Shown here: positions 37,888 through 46,774 of the stretch, in pieces | How positions within the stretch are numbered: position 1 is the first letter of the stretch | How the letters are laid out: each line of letters opens with the position of its first letter | Assembly: GCA_900555985.1 (NCBI GenBank) | Contig: USNF01000001.1 | Coordinates: forward strand, 144,377 to 208,376 | Reading direction: 5' to 3' | From: an uncultured Gemella sp. | GTDB taxonomy: Bacteria; Bacillota; Bacilli; Staphylococcales; Gemellaceae | DNA length: 64,000 nt | Made by a program: the position numbers and the translations under genes | The notes under the pieces: model-generated | Told to the model about the DNA's origin: nothing | The model's database searches: none | Seen by the model: only the letters and a program-made list of their open reading frames with translations

Positions 37888-38616
37888 TTAAATCAATACT
37901 CCAGAAATATCTGTATCGTAACTTACATAATTTCTTTCTATTTCAACATAATATTGAAGGTTGCGTACTGATAGATTTTGACGATAATAATCGTAGTTTT
38001 TATCAGAAAAACGAGATTTAAAATATATTTCAGCTACGCCTTGTTGCTTAAAGTAGCCAGCGTACCTGAACATTAACTCTTCAAAATCTCTCATTACCTT
38101 ATTTGCTGTTATATAGTCACTACCAATTATATTAAATTGTATAACACTTTTAAATCTTTGCGAATATACTTGTCCATGACGTCTCCATTTTTCATTTTTA
38201 TCGTCGGATTCTTCCATGAATTCATTTAATAATCTTGGTTTTAATTCAAATTTTGGTTCGTAACTAATCACATCAAATTGAATAATTGGATGATTAACTG
38301 CAACTTGCTGGTCTACGATAAAGCGAGCTCCTTCATCAGGATTAAATTCAACGTTATCACTTTTTAGAGCTTTTGTTACGAGTTTATTAATCATAGCGAA
38401 TAAATCATCTAAGTCGCAATTTTTATCTGCTTGTTGTTTATGTATCTTAGGAGATAAATCTTTGCCCATAGCAGATTCATTACGAACTCCTAATTTATCG
38501 TTTTCTATATCTACAGTTGTTTCTTTTCTGTGAATAGTACTTGAATGAACTTTATTTAATGGAACATAATCTTCTCGTTCCATACGTTCATCAAGTAGTT
38601 GTTGTAAATCTTTCAT
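37888..38616 (-). CDS. Tail terminator-like neck protein
   Basis: 242 residues. A charged N-terminal 90 residues is followed by a compact domain: FDVISYEPKFELKPRLLNEF, YSQRFKSVIQFNIIGSDYITANKVMRDFEELMFRYAGYFKQQGVAEIYFKSR. This resembles tail-completion or tail-terminator proteins of myoviruses (from memory). Its ATG overlaps the upstream stop by one base, and it sits directly before the sheath gene, fitting a role at the head-proximal end of the tail. Confidence 0.55.
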   Translation of the reverse strand: MKDLQQLLDERMEREDYVPLNKVHSSTIHRKETTVDIENDKLGVRNESAMGKDLSPKIHKQQADKNCDLDDLFAMINKLVTKALKSDNVEFNPDEGARFIVDQQVAVNHPIIQFDVISYEPKFELKPRLLNEFMEESDDKNEKWRRHGQVYSQRFKSVIQFNIIGSDYITANKVMRDFEELMFRYAGYFKQQGVAEIYFKSRFSDKNYDYYRQNLSVRNLQYYVEIERNYVSYDTDISGVLI

Positions 38617-39635
38617 TATACTTCTACCTCCTTAGAAATAAATATTTTTTCCATAGTATTGATAGGTACAATTTCAAAATTAACAACAATAACGATTGTC
38701 CCTTTACCGTTTTTATATACGTTAATCGAAACAATAGCCCATTCTTTAATTAAAATATCTTTTATTGAATCTAAAAATTGTTCTAGCTTTTCTTGAATTT
38801 TTTGTTTTTTATATTCGTTATATTGCATACCCATATAATCAGAAAAATCAAGAATTCGTTCTATGTATTTTTTAATCATAGAAACTGTTACAATTTTTTC
38901 TGTGTCTCTAGTAAGACGACAATTTAATAGATTTTCAATAGTAGTTTCTCTTACTGTATGAGATTTAAAATAACAATATTGAGGATAATCCCAACTATCT
39001 ATATGAAAAATAGCTTGTCCTAAATTATTAAATGTTGGATATGTTCCTGGTGATGTAACAGCCAACATGGATGCAAGTACGACATCTGCCATTTCATTAT
39101 CTATTAAATTATTAGCTACTGTAATTATATTTTCTAGGTTAGCATTTTCTGAACAACATCTAGTAAATAAATCAACTGAGTCATTCATATAATTATTAAA
39201 ATCATCTATTGTTTCAAATAAAGAAGCGTGTTTATTTGTAGCAATAAAAGTTGATTTTTTACTTAAACCAATATTTCCTAATGTATAAGCTAAGTAATTA
39301 TGTTTATAAGATGCGTCATTACTATCAATAAAAGTATCTTCTATTAATACGTTAGGGCATACAATAAAAGCGAAATCATATTCAGCGGCAATTTTTGCCA
39401 CGTCAATAAAATCATCTTTTGTTTGTATATTAGCAACAAATATAGATTCAACACCTATATCTGTTGCTAATGCATAGGCTTCACTTAATTTAGATTCACC
39501 GTATAATTTAATCATATCTTTAAAAGAAGTTATATGCCGAATTTCTTTTAAAGCATAATTAGTTGCACCGTTAGATACAATAAGCAAGTTATTGTGTTTA
39601 TCAAATGTGAGAGTCTCTTGTTGTATATCGCTCAT
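38616..39635 (-). CDS. Small sheath-like (collar) protein
   Basis: 339 residues. The first 200 residues follow the sheath-like pattern (HITSFKDMIKLYGESKLSEAYALATDIGVESIFVANIQT) and the last 60 (LIKEWAIVSINVYKNGKGTIVIVVNFEIVPINTMEKIFISKEVEV) resemble the sheath C-terminal strand module. It is a third the size of the main sheath and lies in the neck cluster, so it may cap the sheath at the collar. It overlaps the previous gene by 35 nt. The family call is by eye. Confidence 0.5.
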   Translation of the reverse strand: MSDIQQETLTFDKHNNLLIVSNGATNYALKEIRHITSFKDMIKLYGESKLSEAYALATDIGVESIFVANIQTKDDFIDVAKIAAEYDFAFIVCPNVLIEDTFIDSNDASYKHNYLAYTLGNIGLSKKSTFIATNKHASLFETIDDFNNYMNDSVDLFTRCCSENANLENIITVANNLIDNEMADVVLASMLAVTSPGTYPTFNNLGQAIFHIDSWDYPQYCYFKSHTVRETTIENLLNCRLTRDTEKIVTVSMIKKYIERILDFSDYMGMQYNEYKKQKIQEKLEQFLDSIKDILIKEWAIVSINVYKNGKGTIVIVVNFEIVPINTMEKIFISKEVEV

Positions 39636-40122
39636 CTTTGTAACCTGCTTTCTTTAATGTATCACGGATTTGTTTGAACAATTTATTTCTGTTGCTCTTA
39701 ATAGGAGCTGTTTCAATTCGCCAGTATACAATATCATTGTCATCAGACCGTTCGTAATATACATCAGACACTTGGTCTAATTCTGTTGCATCATATACAA
39801 TGTCTCCTGGTTTAATATCAATATCGATGTCTTTATTATTTTTAGTATAATATACATTCATGATATTTTTTTCTGCGATACCAATACCAGTCGCACGAAT
39901 TGAAGCTGCTAAATTTAAATTAGCTGCATATTCACGCGTAAAGCGTAATTTATTTCCGAGTCCTAAACAAGTAGGGCAATCAGGGTTTGGTTGTTTACTA
40001 ACGTCATTTAAACAATGACATTGTTCTTCTTTTTTAGATATGAACCAAACTGGGTGAGACCACAAATCAATAACTTTCCTGATATGAGGGTCAAACCAAT
40101 GATTACAATTTAGTGGTTTCAT
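39601..40122 (-). CDS. Head-tail connector protein with Cys knuckle
   Basis: 173 residues. C35, C37, C49 and C52 (QCHCLND ... DCPTCLGLG) look like a zinc-binding knuckle. A beta-rich part follows (DIDIDIKPGDIVYDATEL..YYERSDDNDIVYWRIETA), as in head-closure (stopper) proteins. The gene sits between the adaptor-like and tail-terminator-like genes. GGAG precedes the ATG. Confidence 0.5.
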   Translation of the reverse strand: MKPLNCNHWFDPHIRKVIDLWSHPVWFISKKEEQCHCLNDVSKQPNPDCPTCLGLGNKLRFTREYAANLNLAASIRATGIGIAEKNIMNVYYTKNNKDIDIDIKPGDIVYDATELDQVSDVYYERSDDNDIVYWRIETAPIKSNRNKLFKQIRDTLKKAGYKDERYTTRDSHI

Positions 40123-40126
40123 TTAT

Positions 40127-40789
40127 CTAACTCCATTGAGGAACGCTACGAGCAATATCTTGTAAAAGCGATTCTGTAGTAGTCCACGCAACGTCTGTAT
40201 TGGAAGAAGATTTAATACCAATACGAGTAACTTTAGGTTTAGCACGTCCTTCTGGCCAGTAGCCACGAACAGCATCTTCCCAAACTTTAATTTGTTTAGC
40301 TAAGTCATCAAGAAGTCCTCTTAATGCATCTAAATCTTTTTCATGTTCATATTCAATTACATCAAGTTTATATCTGTTATCTTTATCAAAACCTGTACTC
40401 ATAATCATACGCATTAAGCAGTCATAGGTGGCTTTTGTTTTAACAAAATTTTCTACAGCAAAACTATCTGTTTTAATTTTTGATTTAGTTTGTGAAATGA
40501 TATAGTCTGCATATTTAGAGGCATCTCTAATATAAGAACGCATATTATCATCTGGAATTTCATAAGCATCCGTAATCATTTTTAGAGATGTTAATGTACA
40601 ATACATAGGTTTATATTCTGTGCGTATTGTAAAATTTTTCTTTTCTAATAATTCTCCATTTTTATTTCGTACTCCAGATATAGTAAATGTATAATCTGAA
40701 TTAGCTAATAATTCTTTAGGAGAAATCATAACAACATTTTTTGTATCGTCTTCGTATTTAATTTCGGCGACGATTTTTTCTTTTGCCAT
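40127..40789 (-). CDS. Neck protein with Ig-like N-terminus, adaptor candidate
   Basis: 220 residues. Residues 1-55 look like an Ig-type Big_5 strand pattern (LANSDYTFTISGVRNKNGELL). Residues 60-215 are helical (YIRDASKYADYIISQ, FVKTKATYDCLMRMIM, DLDALRGLLDDLAKQIKVWEDAVRGYW), which is the usual make-up of a head-tail adaptor. GGGAGG precedes the ATG, which overlaps the stop of the gene upstream. Role inferred from position. Confidence 0.45.
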   Translation of the reverse strand: MAKEKIVAEIKYEDDTKNVVMISPKELLANSDYTFTISGVRNKNGELLEKKNFTIRTEYKPMYCTLTSLKMITDAYEIPDDNMRSYIRDASKYADYIISQTKSKIKTDSFAVENFVKTKATYDCLMRMIMSTGFDKDNRYKLDVIEYEHEKDLDALRGLLDDLAKQIKVWEDAVRGYWPEGRAKPKVTRIGIKSSSNTDVAWTTTESLLQDIARSVPQWS

Positions 40790-41673
40790 TAAATATCCTC
40801 CCTTACAATTTTAACTTTAATATCAGAGATATCTACATCATATGGAAATTCAATAGAAAAGTAATCAGGTAATGGGTCAGCATATCTTTCATATTCTAAA
40901 TTATAAGATATACCATCAGATATAATTTCTTTTTTAGTTGGTTTTACTCTATCGACAAATTCAATAGCATTGCCAACTACTTCGGGTGTTACATCTGTAT
41001 CTTTTAGAGAATCAGTTTGAGGAGTTTCTTCTACTAATCCTTTTTTAGTAAATGTAATTTTTTGTGACCAATTACCATAATTAAGAGCATTTAATTCTCT
41101 TTGTGCCCGCATGCGAATATAATATTGACCATTATTAGTTACTTCTTTTAATAATAGTCTATATTCATGTTCACCTTCGGCTTTATATTTATCCTCATCT
41201 ATATAAATTCTATATAAGATATTATAGAAATTATTATCAGATGCGACTTCTAAATAAAAAGCTTTTTCAAATTTCTTTTTGCTAATTTCTTTCCATTTTA
41301 ATTCAATGGTACCTTCACAAGCTTCAAAGTTAGCAGGTGAAGTAATTTCTACTTCAGACACAACATCACTTTTAAAAGTAACGCGTCGCATCATAGCTAA
41401 ATCTAGTTTTACTTCTGTAATGGATTCAATCCCTGTATCAGTAATAACTAAGTATTCATCTCCAGGGATAACCCATTCTCTAAATTGTAGTTGAATGATA
41501 TTTCTATCGACAATGACATTAACTGGTGCGATATGTTTCGTTTTGTTATTTAAAACATATATATTATTGTTGTCAACAGAACTTTCTTCTATATCCATAC
41601 TACATTTAATAAAAATAGATTGGTCTTGTAGACTAGGTACAACCGCTAAAACAGAAAATTTCATTTCTGCCAT
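40789..41673 (-). CDS. Virion protein with Ig/fibronectin-like domains
   Basis: 294 residues. The first 95 residues show an Ig-like strand pattern (DNNNIYVLNNKTKHIAPVNVIVDRNIIQLQF..GDEYLVIT). Residues 105-215 resemble a fibronectin type III domain (VEITSPANFEACEGTIELKWKEI...FYLEVASDNNF..YYIRMRAQRE..GNWSQKITFT). Such domains decorate heads and necks of many phages and may bind carbohydrate. No catalytic residues seen. Confidence 0.5.
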   Translation of the reverse strand: MAEMKFSVLAVVPSLQDQSIFIKCSMDIEESSVDNNNIYVLNNKTKHIAPVNVIVDRNIIQLQFREWVIPGDEYLVITDTGIESITEVKLDLAMMRRVTFKSDVVSEVEITSPANFEACEGTIELKWKEISKKKFEKAFYLEVASDNNFYNILYRIYIDEDKYKAEGEHEYRLLLKEVTNNGQYYIRMRAQRELNALNYGNWSQKITFTKKGLVEETPQTDSLKDTDVTPEVVGNAIEFVDRVKPTKKEIISDGISYNLEYERYADPLPDYFSIEFPYDVDISDIKVKIVREDI

Positions 41674-41692
41674 AGGTTATTTCCTTTATAAA

Positions 41693-42358
41693 TTATTCAG
41701 TTACTGGATTAACGATAACTGCTTGTACAGATTCTTCTAATTCATTAATGAAGATATTAACGATTTGCATTTCAGCTGTGGCAGGAATTTCAAATACACC
41801 ATCACGTTTTTTAGAACGCGTAGTGAATTTTTTAACTTCTACTTTTTCGCCTTCTTCACCAATTACATAATATAAACCAGTTACATCTGTGCCGACTTTA
41901 TAAGCAATAATTGCTTTTTTAGCATCAGTAGATTGGTCTGCATTAATTTCACAAGTTAAATCACGTGTATCTTCTGGCTCTTTGTTTTCTTCAGCTTCGC
42001 CATTTTCAGCATCAGCTGCTAACAATTCTTCATCAGTTGGACCAGATACTTCATCTGATTCATTTGTTTCTGTCATATCAGTAGCATTACCATATACAGG
42101 TTTATTTACTTCTTCTGTGTTAGGAACTAAATAATATGTACCTTCATGTTCCATAATACGAACTTCAGGAATATCACCGCCAAGAGTGCCACTTTGTAAA
42201 ATAATAGTACCCATACGTACAGAACGACGAAGTTGAGCACAATTTGTACCAGATGGAATACCAGCTACAGGTTTACCAGCTGTTAAATAAATGCCAGATA
42301 ATTCATCATAATAACCAGCTTGACCAGGTGCCAAGCGAACTACTGCGATTTGAGACAT
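41693..42358 (-). CDS. Capsid-cluster protein with acidic linker, decoration candidate
   Basis: 221 residues. A beta-rich N-terminal domain of about 80 residues (VVRLAPGQAGYYDELSGIYL) is joined by an acidic linker (about 85-135) to a second beta-rich domain (KKAIIAYKVGTDVTGLYYVIGEEGEKVEVKKF). It follows the major capsid protein gene after a strong terminator and has its own AAGGAGA site. A capsid-surface decoration protein is a fair guess; the family is not recognised. Confidence 0.4.
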   Translation of the reverse strand: MSQIAVVRLAPGQAGYYDELSGIYLTAGKPVAGIPSGTNCAQLRRSVRMGTIILQSGTLGGDIPEVRIMEHEGTYYLVPNTEEVNKPVYGNATDMTETNESDEVSGPTDEELLAADAENGEAEENKEPEDTRDLTCEINADQSTDAKKAIIAYKVGTDVTGLYYVIGEEGEKVEVKKFTTRSKKRDGVFEIPATAEMQIVNIFINELEESVQAVIVNPVTE

Positions 42359-42387
42359 AAGTTTCTCCTTTGTTTTTATAAAAAATA

Positions 42388-42409
42388 TAGGGCGGCTAAT
42401 GCCGCCCTA
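42388..42409 (-). terminator. Strong terminator after the major capsid gene
   Basis: A GC-rich 9-bp stem (TAGGGCGGC with GCCGCCCTA) with a 4-nt loop is followed by TATTTTTTATA on the minus strand. This is the most GC-rich hairpin of the late region, as expected after the most abundant transcript. Confidence 0.85.
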
Positions 42410-42425
42410 GTTTTTTAACTATGAA

Positions 42426-43697
42426 TTAATTCTTATTATTTAAAGAATTTACAGTTGCTGCGGACAATGTATTTGTCAATGTAACTGTTGGAGGTTCTGG
42501 ATAAGTAGGTGCAACTGCGATGTTACGAGCTACTGTAATACCACGACCATTGTCGAGGATACCAACACCATAACGTTCTTTACATTTCAACAAACGAATG
42601 TCGCGTTCTGGGTCAGTCCAGTTATCTGTAGACAATGCTTCTTTTTCTGCGATAACACCAACGGAGCTACGGTCGATGCAGTACATATCGAATTTTTTAT
42701 TAACTTTATCGAAACGTACAAATGGGGAGAAAGATACAGAAATAGGCATTGGAAGACGACCTTGTACTTGGCCAGGATTCATAATGAATTTTTGAGGACC
42801 TTGGTCAGCAGACAAACCTGCAAAACCAGGAGTACCTTGTGTAGCACCCCAAGGATGAACTTGAGAACCACCCAATGCACCATAAGTCAACCCGTTACCA
42901 ATCATGGAGTTACGAGCAAATACAACCCAAGTCAATGGATGCATAATTACATCTGTTGGTGTCTTATCATTTGCCATCAAAGCTAATACCAAATCCAAGA
43001 AGTCTTCAGTAGTCAATGTGTTATTATAAGAACCATCTTTATTTAAACCGTGAGTACCAGCTTCTGGCATTTGTGTACGCAAGTCGTTATCAAATACTGG
43101 AGTACCGTGAGTAGAGAATGCATTAAAGCACCATTCTTCTTTATAGCGAGCCATTGCTTGACCCATTTTGCGGATGTTAATACCGTAGATATCCCAAGAA
43201 GAATCTTGAACAGCTTCTTCTGTGATAGTTACTTTTAAACCAATTTTCTTCACGCGGATTTCCAATTGGCTGTTTTCTACAGTATTGAAATCTACGGAAT
43301 CTTCATTGTAACGTCCGCCTTCGGAAACTTCGCTTGCACGCAATTCGCCAACTACAGGAATTACATATGTTACGGAAGAACCACCTTCAACATGAACTAC
43401 GTTCATGAATTTAGTAGCCAAGTATTCAGGTTCAGCTGCTTCACGAAGTTGACCTTCGATTACTTTAGGAATCAATTGAACAACGTCAGTAGTCATCAAA
43501 GATTCTTGTACGGATACACGACCTTTTTCATAATTACCATTGATGTTCAATACCATTTTTTCCATCAAGTCATAAGTTTTAGGCATAACAGCTGGTTTTG
43601 TTTTAATTTCGCCAGCTTCGAATTTTTTCAATTGAGCTTCGGACAATTTGCGACCTTCTGCAATTTTGTTCAAAGTTTCTGTAAGTCTCATAGACAT
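42426..43697 (-). CDS. Major capsid protein (HK97-like)
   Basis: 423 residues. Typical features are an N-terminal helical arm (about 1-60), VIEGQLREAAEPEYLATKFMNVV, then SSVTYVIPVVGELRASEVSEGGRY, VKKIGLKVTITEEAVQDSSWD and the long-helix segment. The PTDVIMHPLTWVVFARNSMI block fits the HK97 fold. It is followed by a strong terminator and preceded by AAGGAGAATT. GC content and codon use are raised relative to neighbours, in keeping with high expression. A protease/scaffold gene lies upstream, so N-terminal processing is likely. Confidence 0.85.
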   Translation of the reverse strand: MSMRLTETLNKIAEGRKLSEAQLKKFEAGEIKTKPAVMPKTYDLMEKMVLNINGNYEKGRVSVQESLMTTDVVQLIPKVIEGQLREAAEPEYLATKFMNVVHVEGGSSVTYVIPVVGELRASEVSEGGRYNEDSVDFNTVENSQLEIRVKKIGLKVTITEEAVQDSSWDIYGINIRKMGQAMARYKEEWCFNAFSTHGTPVFDNDLRTQMPEAGTHGLNKDGSYNNTLTTEDFLDLVLALMANDKTPTDVIMHPLTWVVFARNSMIGNGLTYGALGGSQVHPWGATQGTPGFAGLSADQGPQKFIMNPGQVQGRLPMPISVSFSPFVRFDKVNKKFDMYCIDRSSVGVIAEKEALSTDNWTDPERDIRLLKCKERYGVGILDNGRGITVARNIAVAPTYPEPPTVTLTNTLSAATVNSLNNKN

Positions 43698-43739
43698 GTA
43701 TTTAATTCTCCTTGTCGAGTTAAATTAAGAGTTATAGTT

Positions 43740-43759
43740 CCTCCCCAATTAAGGGGAGG
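43740..43759 (-). other. Stable hairpin before the major capsid gene
   Basis: CCTCCCC and GGGGAGG form a perfect 7-bp stem around TTAATT, about 40 nt upstream of the capsid ATG. There is no U-run after it on the minus strand, so it is more likely a processing or stabilising hairpin in the capsid mRNA leader than a terminator. The TCGACAAGGAG site of the capsid gene is left free. Confidence 0.5.
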
Positions 43760-43768
43760 TAATTATAA

Positions 43769-45490
43769 TTATTTTTGCAATAAGATTTTTACGGAGCCAA
43801 CTACGCCGTCCCAATCCATGAATGTTGGAACACCAGATTTACCTTTTACTTGGTAAACTACGCGTACAGACAAAGGTTTCTTATTAGTTTTTACTGCATC
43901 TGCAATAGCTTTTAATGTAGCATTTTCTTGGTCTTTAGCACCAATAGTAATGATACCTTGAGCTGCATTTACATATTTAACTACGAAGTTAGTACCAACT
44001 ACTTGACCAACTTTGCACAATTTAGCATCAGCTGCCCATGCTGTATCATCAGCAGGAATAGCAATTGGAGTTTCACCAACTTCAAGAAGAATTGTACCTT
44101 CTTTAATATTTACATCAGGAAGACGAATAATTACGTCATTGTATTCTTGCATTGCAGAACCGTCTTGTGCTTGAGACAAGTCAGCAGAAGCACCAAGATG
44201 ACCTACTACTTGGTCAGCTACAACTTTAGTGAATACATTAGCACCATCAGTTAAACCAGGGATACCAAGGTCATTATAACGGAATTCTGGATTCATACGA
44301 GGGTCATACAAATCAATACGGTCAGATGCAAGCATATGAAGGTCATGATTTAGATAGTTTTTATCGTATGGGTGACCAGGGTACGCATTAGTAGATGCAT
44401 ATGGAGAATTTTCTACAGCGTCTTCGCCACGACGATTAGTTTTCTTATAAACAGATGGGTTGAAATATTCAGAATTCATGCGGTCTTCAAGAGCCCAAGT
44501 AGCCCATTTAGCTGCACCTTCTGGAACTAAATCAGTATTGACTGCATATACAGTACCCAATACTTGTTGACGTTCCATTTCATATTCTTGAATATCCATA
44601 CCAGCCATTAAGTCATTGAAGTTCAAGATGGAAGGAACGATACGACCATTTTCGTCAGAACGAACTAAGCAACCTGGGAACAATTGACCATAAGCGCTGC
44701 CCCAAGGATTTTGTTCTGCTTTATCTTTGTAAGCGAACCAAGGCAATTCAACCAAAGCATCAGTACGAATTGGACCAGGCATAATACCATTAAATGCATC
44801 GTCATCACGAGTATATTCGTTACGTTCAATAATACCGATAGGTACATTGCCAAGACGAATTTCGCCAACTTTAGGAACAACGCCAGTAGTTTTTACACGA
44901 ACAAGACCAGTGCCTTCTTGCATTTCAACTGTTTCATCAGTATAATCTGCTAATTGACCAATAGCGTCTTTCTTTTCTTTTGTAGGACGGAAACAAGTTT
45001 CTTCATAAGTATCAGACAAACCTTTAAGTGGAGTCCAATCACGACCGATAGATACTTCAGGAACATCTTTACCAGATGCTACTGGAGATACCAAGGATTT
45101 AGCATTAGCTGCTGCTTTAAATTTATCGCCAGCTTTACGCAAACGAACAGATGCACCGCCATTTGCAAGAGTCAATGTAGAGAATTTCTTTTCAGATTCA
45201 GTATCTACCAAATCCATACGAGGGTCAACTGCTACTACACGACCTTTAGGAATAACGATTTGATTATAACCAACACCGAAACCATAACGGAACAATACTG
45301 GCAAACGGAAATCGAATGCATATTTAATATTTGGAACATCATGTTCAGATACGTTAATTTGCGTATTTGTACGATTAATGCGGTCATCAGAGTGGTCACG
45401 GAAGCCAGGGAGGTTTGCTTGGAAGCGAGAACCATCATAACCTGGGCTCATGATTTCTTTATTAGTGAAATTTCTAGGGTAAAGTGCCAT
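43769..45490 (-). CDS. Capsid-associated structural protein
   Basis: 573 residues, between the protease/scaffold and the major capsid gene, behind a strong AGGAGGC site. It is beta-rich with many charged loops: NIKYAFDFRLPVLFRYGFGVGYNQIVIPKGRVVAVDPRMD and VEMQEGTGLVRVKTTGVVPKVGEIRLGNVPIGI. Its codon use is like the capsid gene's, which suggests high copy number. A head decoration or minor capsid subunit is likely; I do not recognise the family. Confidence 0.55.
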   Translation of the reverse strand: MALYPRNFTNKEIMSPGYDGSRFQANLPGFRDHSDDRINRTNTQINVSEHDVPNIKYAFDFRLPVLFRYGFGVGYNQIVIPKGRVVAVDPRMDLVDTESEKKFSTLTLANGGASVRLRKAGDKFKAAANAKSLVSPVASGKDVPEVSIGRDWTPLKGLSDTYEETCFRPTKEKKDAIGQLADYTDETVEMQEGTGLVRVKTTGVVPKVGEIRLGNVPIGIIERNEYTRDDDAFNGIMPGPIRTDALVELPWFAYKDKAEQNPWGSAYGQLFPGCLVRSDENGRIVPSILNFNDLMAGMDIQEYEMERQQVLGTVYAVNTDLVPEGAAKWATWALEDRMNSEYFNPSVYKKTNRRGEDAVENSPYASTNAYPGHPYDKNYLNHDLHMLASDRIDLYDPRMNPEFRYNDLGIPGLTDGANVFTKVVADQVVGHLGASADLSQAQDGSAMQEYNDVIIRLPDVNIKEGTILLEVGETPIAIPADDTAWAADAKLCKVGQVVGTNFVVKYVNAAQGIITIGAKDQENATLKAIADAVKTNKKPLSVRVVYQVKGKSGVPTFMDWDGVVGSVKILLQK

Positions 45491-45503
45491 TTAAAAAAGC
45501 CTC

Positions 45504-46772
45504 CTATTTATGAGTATTTAAAATATCGTTAAAGATACCGTGTAATTGTTCTTTAAGGTCAACAGTATTAACTTCTTCTTTTTTATGAGTTTTAGATTCA
45601 GCTAAAGAAGGATTTTGAAGGAGTCCCTTCAAATTATCAATACTATCTTTCTTTTTATCCAAAGATTCTTTAAAGTCTTTTTGCAAATCTGCAATAGAAT
45701 CTTTAATAGATTCTTCGGAGCGATTAGCAATAGCTTCTTTATCAACATCTTCATGACCCATAGCTTCACGCATTGTTACAAAGTTTTGTACAAGAGCTTC
45801 TTTTAATTCAGCTTTTGTTTCAGCTACTTGAGCTTCTAAACCTTCTTGCATTTGAGATGCTTCTGTCATTTGTTGAGTTAAAGTATCTTTTTCAGCTTTA
45901 AGACCTTCGATTTCTTTTTCGAGAGATTCTTTAAGCTCAGTCAAATCGGAATTAGTTTTTTCTAATTCTGCGATTTGCTCAGAAGTTTTTGTTGCTGCTT
46001 CTTGAAGTTCAGTTACTGTATTAGTGAGTTCAGTAACTTTGGCTTCAGATTCTTGCAACTTAACTTTTAATTCTTCAGACATGTCTTCAGTGTCTCCTTT
46101 AAGTAAGTTTAAATCTTGATTAAGACTTTCAGCAAATGCTTTTGTTTTATTATTACTAGCAGTAGCAGGATAAATATCTATATTTTTCGCATACATATCA
46201 CTAGGTACAATAACATAACTTAGCTCTTTCGCTTCCATTTCGTGGATATCCCAATAACAGGTTTCTCCATTATATATAGCACCACGTTCATGTTCACATG
46301 TTTCACCGTTAGCCAATTCTTGACCACAGATAGAACATTTAACAGAATGTGCAATAACACCAATTGATGTAGTTTCTAATAATCCAGATTTCACATCAGC
46401 TTTTGCTTGTTCACCAGGGATATTAACAGTGAATAATAAAGCAGGGGTTTCTGAACGTGTATTTTTTGTTACATATTTAGCTTCACAAATACGCCCGATA
46501 ATTTCTCCATCTTCTTCATTATGATGTTTAATTAAAGGTCTGCGATATGGACTTGTCCATGACGGTACAGATTTTTTTAAACAATTGGGAGTATAACGAG
46601 TATAGTTTCGTGTTGCGAATGGAGCGGCATGAATGCCTTCAATATCAACCATAATAGAATTAGGGTCAATCGTAGAATCATTAATACCTTCTGTTACATC
46701 AAGTTTTTGATTGTATCCATCTACAATCGATAGAAAATTATTATCGATTTGTTCCTTAATCATCATCGCCAT
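45504..46772 (-). CDS. Prohead protease fused to scaffold
   Basis: 422 residues. Residues 35-205 fit a serine prohead protease: IKHHNEEDGEIIGRI with H83/H84, and LLETTSIGVI with the probable nucleophile S136. A zinc-ribbon-like Cys set is inserted straight after (C146, C149, C159, H161). Residues 215-400 are a long coiled coil (VKLQESEAKVTELTNTVTELQ...), as expected of an internal scaffold that the protease later digests. The gene lies between portal and capsid genes, the standard place. ATG 46772 follows a GGCGGTGA site overlapping the end of the portal gene. Confidence 0.8.
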   Translation of the reverse strand: MAMMIKEQIDNNFLSIVDGYNQKLDVTEGINDSTIDPNSIMVDIEGIHAAPFATRNYTRYTPNCLKKSVPSWTSPYRRPLIKHHNEEDGEIIGRICEAKYVTKNTRSETPALLFTVNIPGEQAKADVKSGLLETTSIGVIAHSVKCSICGQELANGETCEHERGAIYNGETCYWDIHEMEAKELSYVIVPSDMYAKNIDIYPATASNNKTKAFAESLNQDLNLLKGDTEDMSEELKVKLQESEAKVTELTNTVTELQEAATKTSEQIAELEKTNSDLTELKESLEKEIEGLKAEKDTLTQQMTEASQMQEGLEAQVAETKAELKEALVQNFVTMREAMGHEDVDKEAIANRSEESIKDSIADLQKDFKESLDKKKDSIDNLKGLLQNPSLAESKTHKKEEVNTVDLKEQLHGIFNDILNTHK

Positions 46773-46774
46773 CT

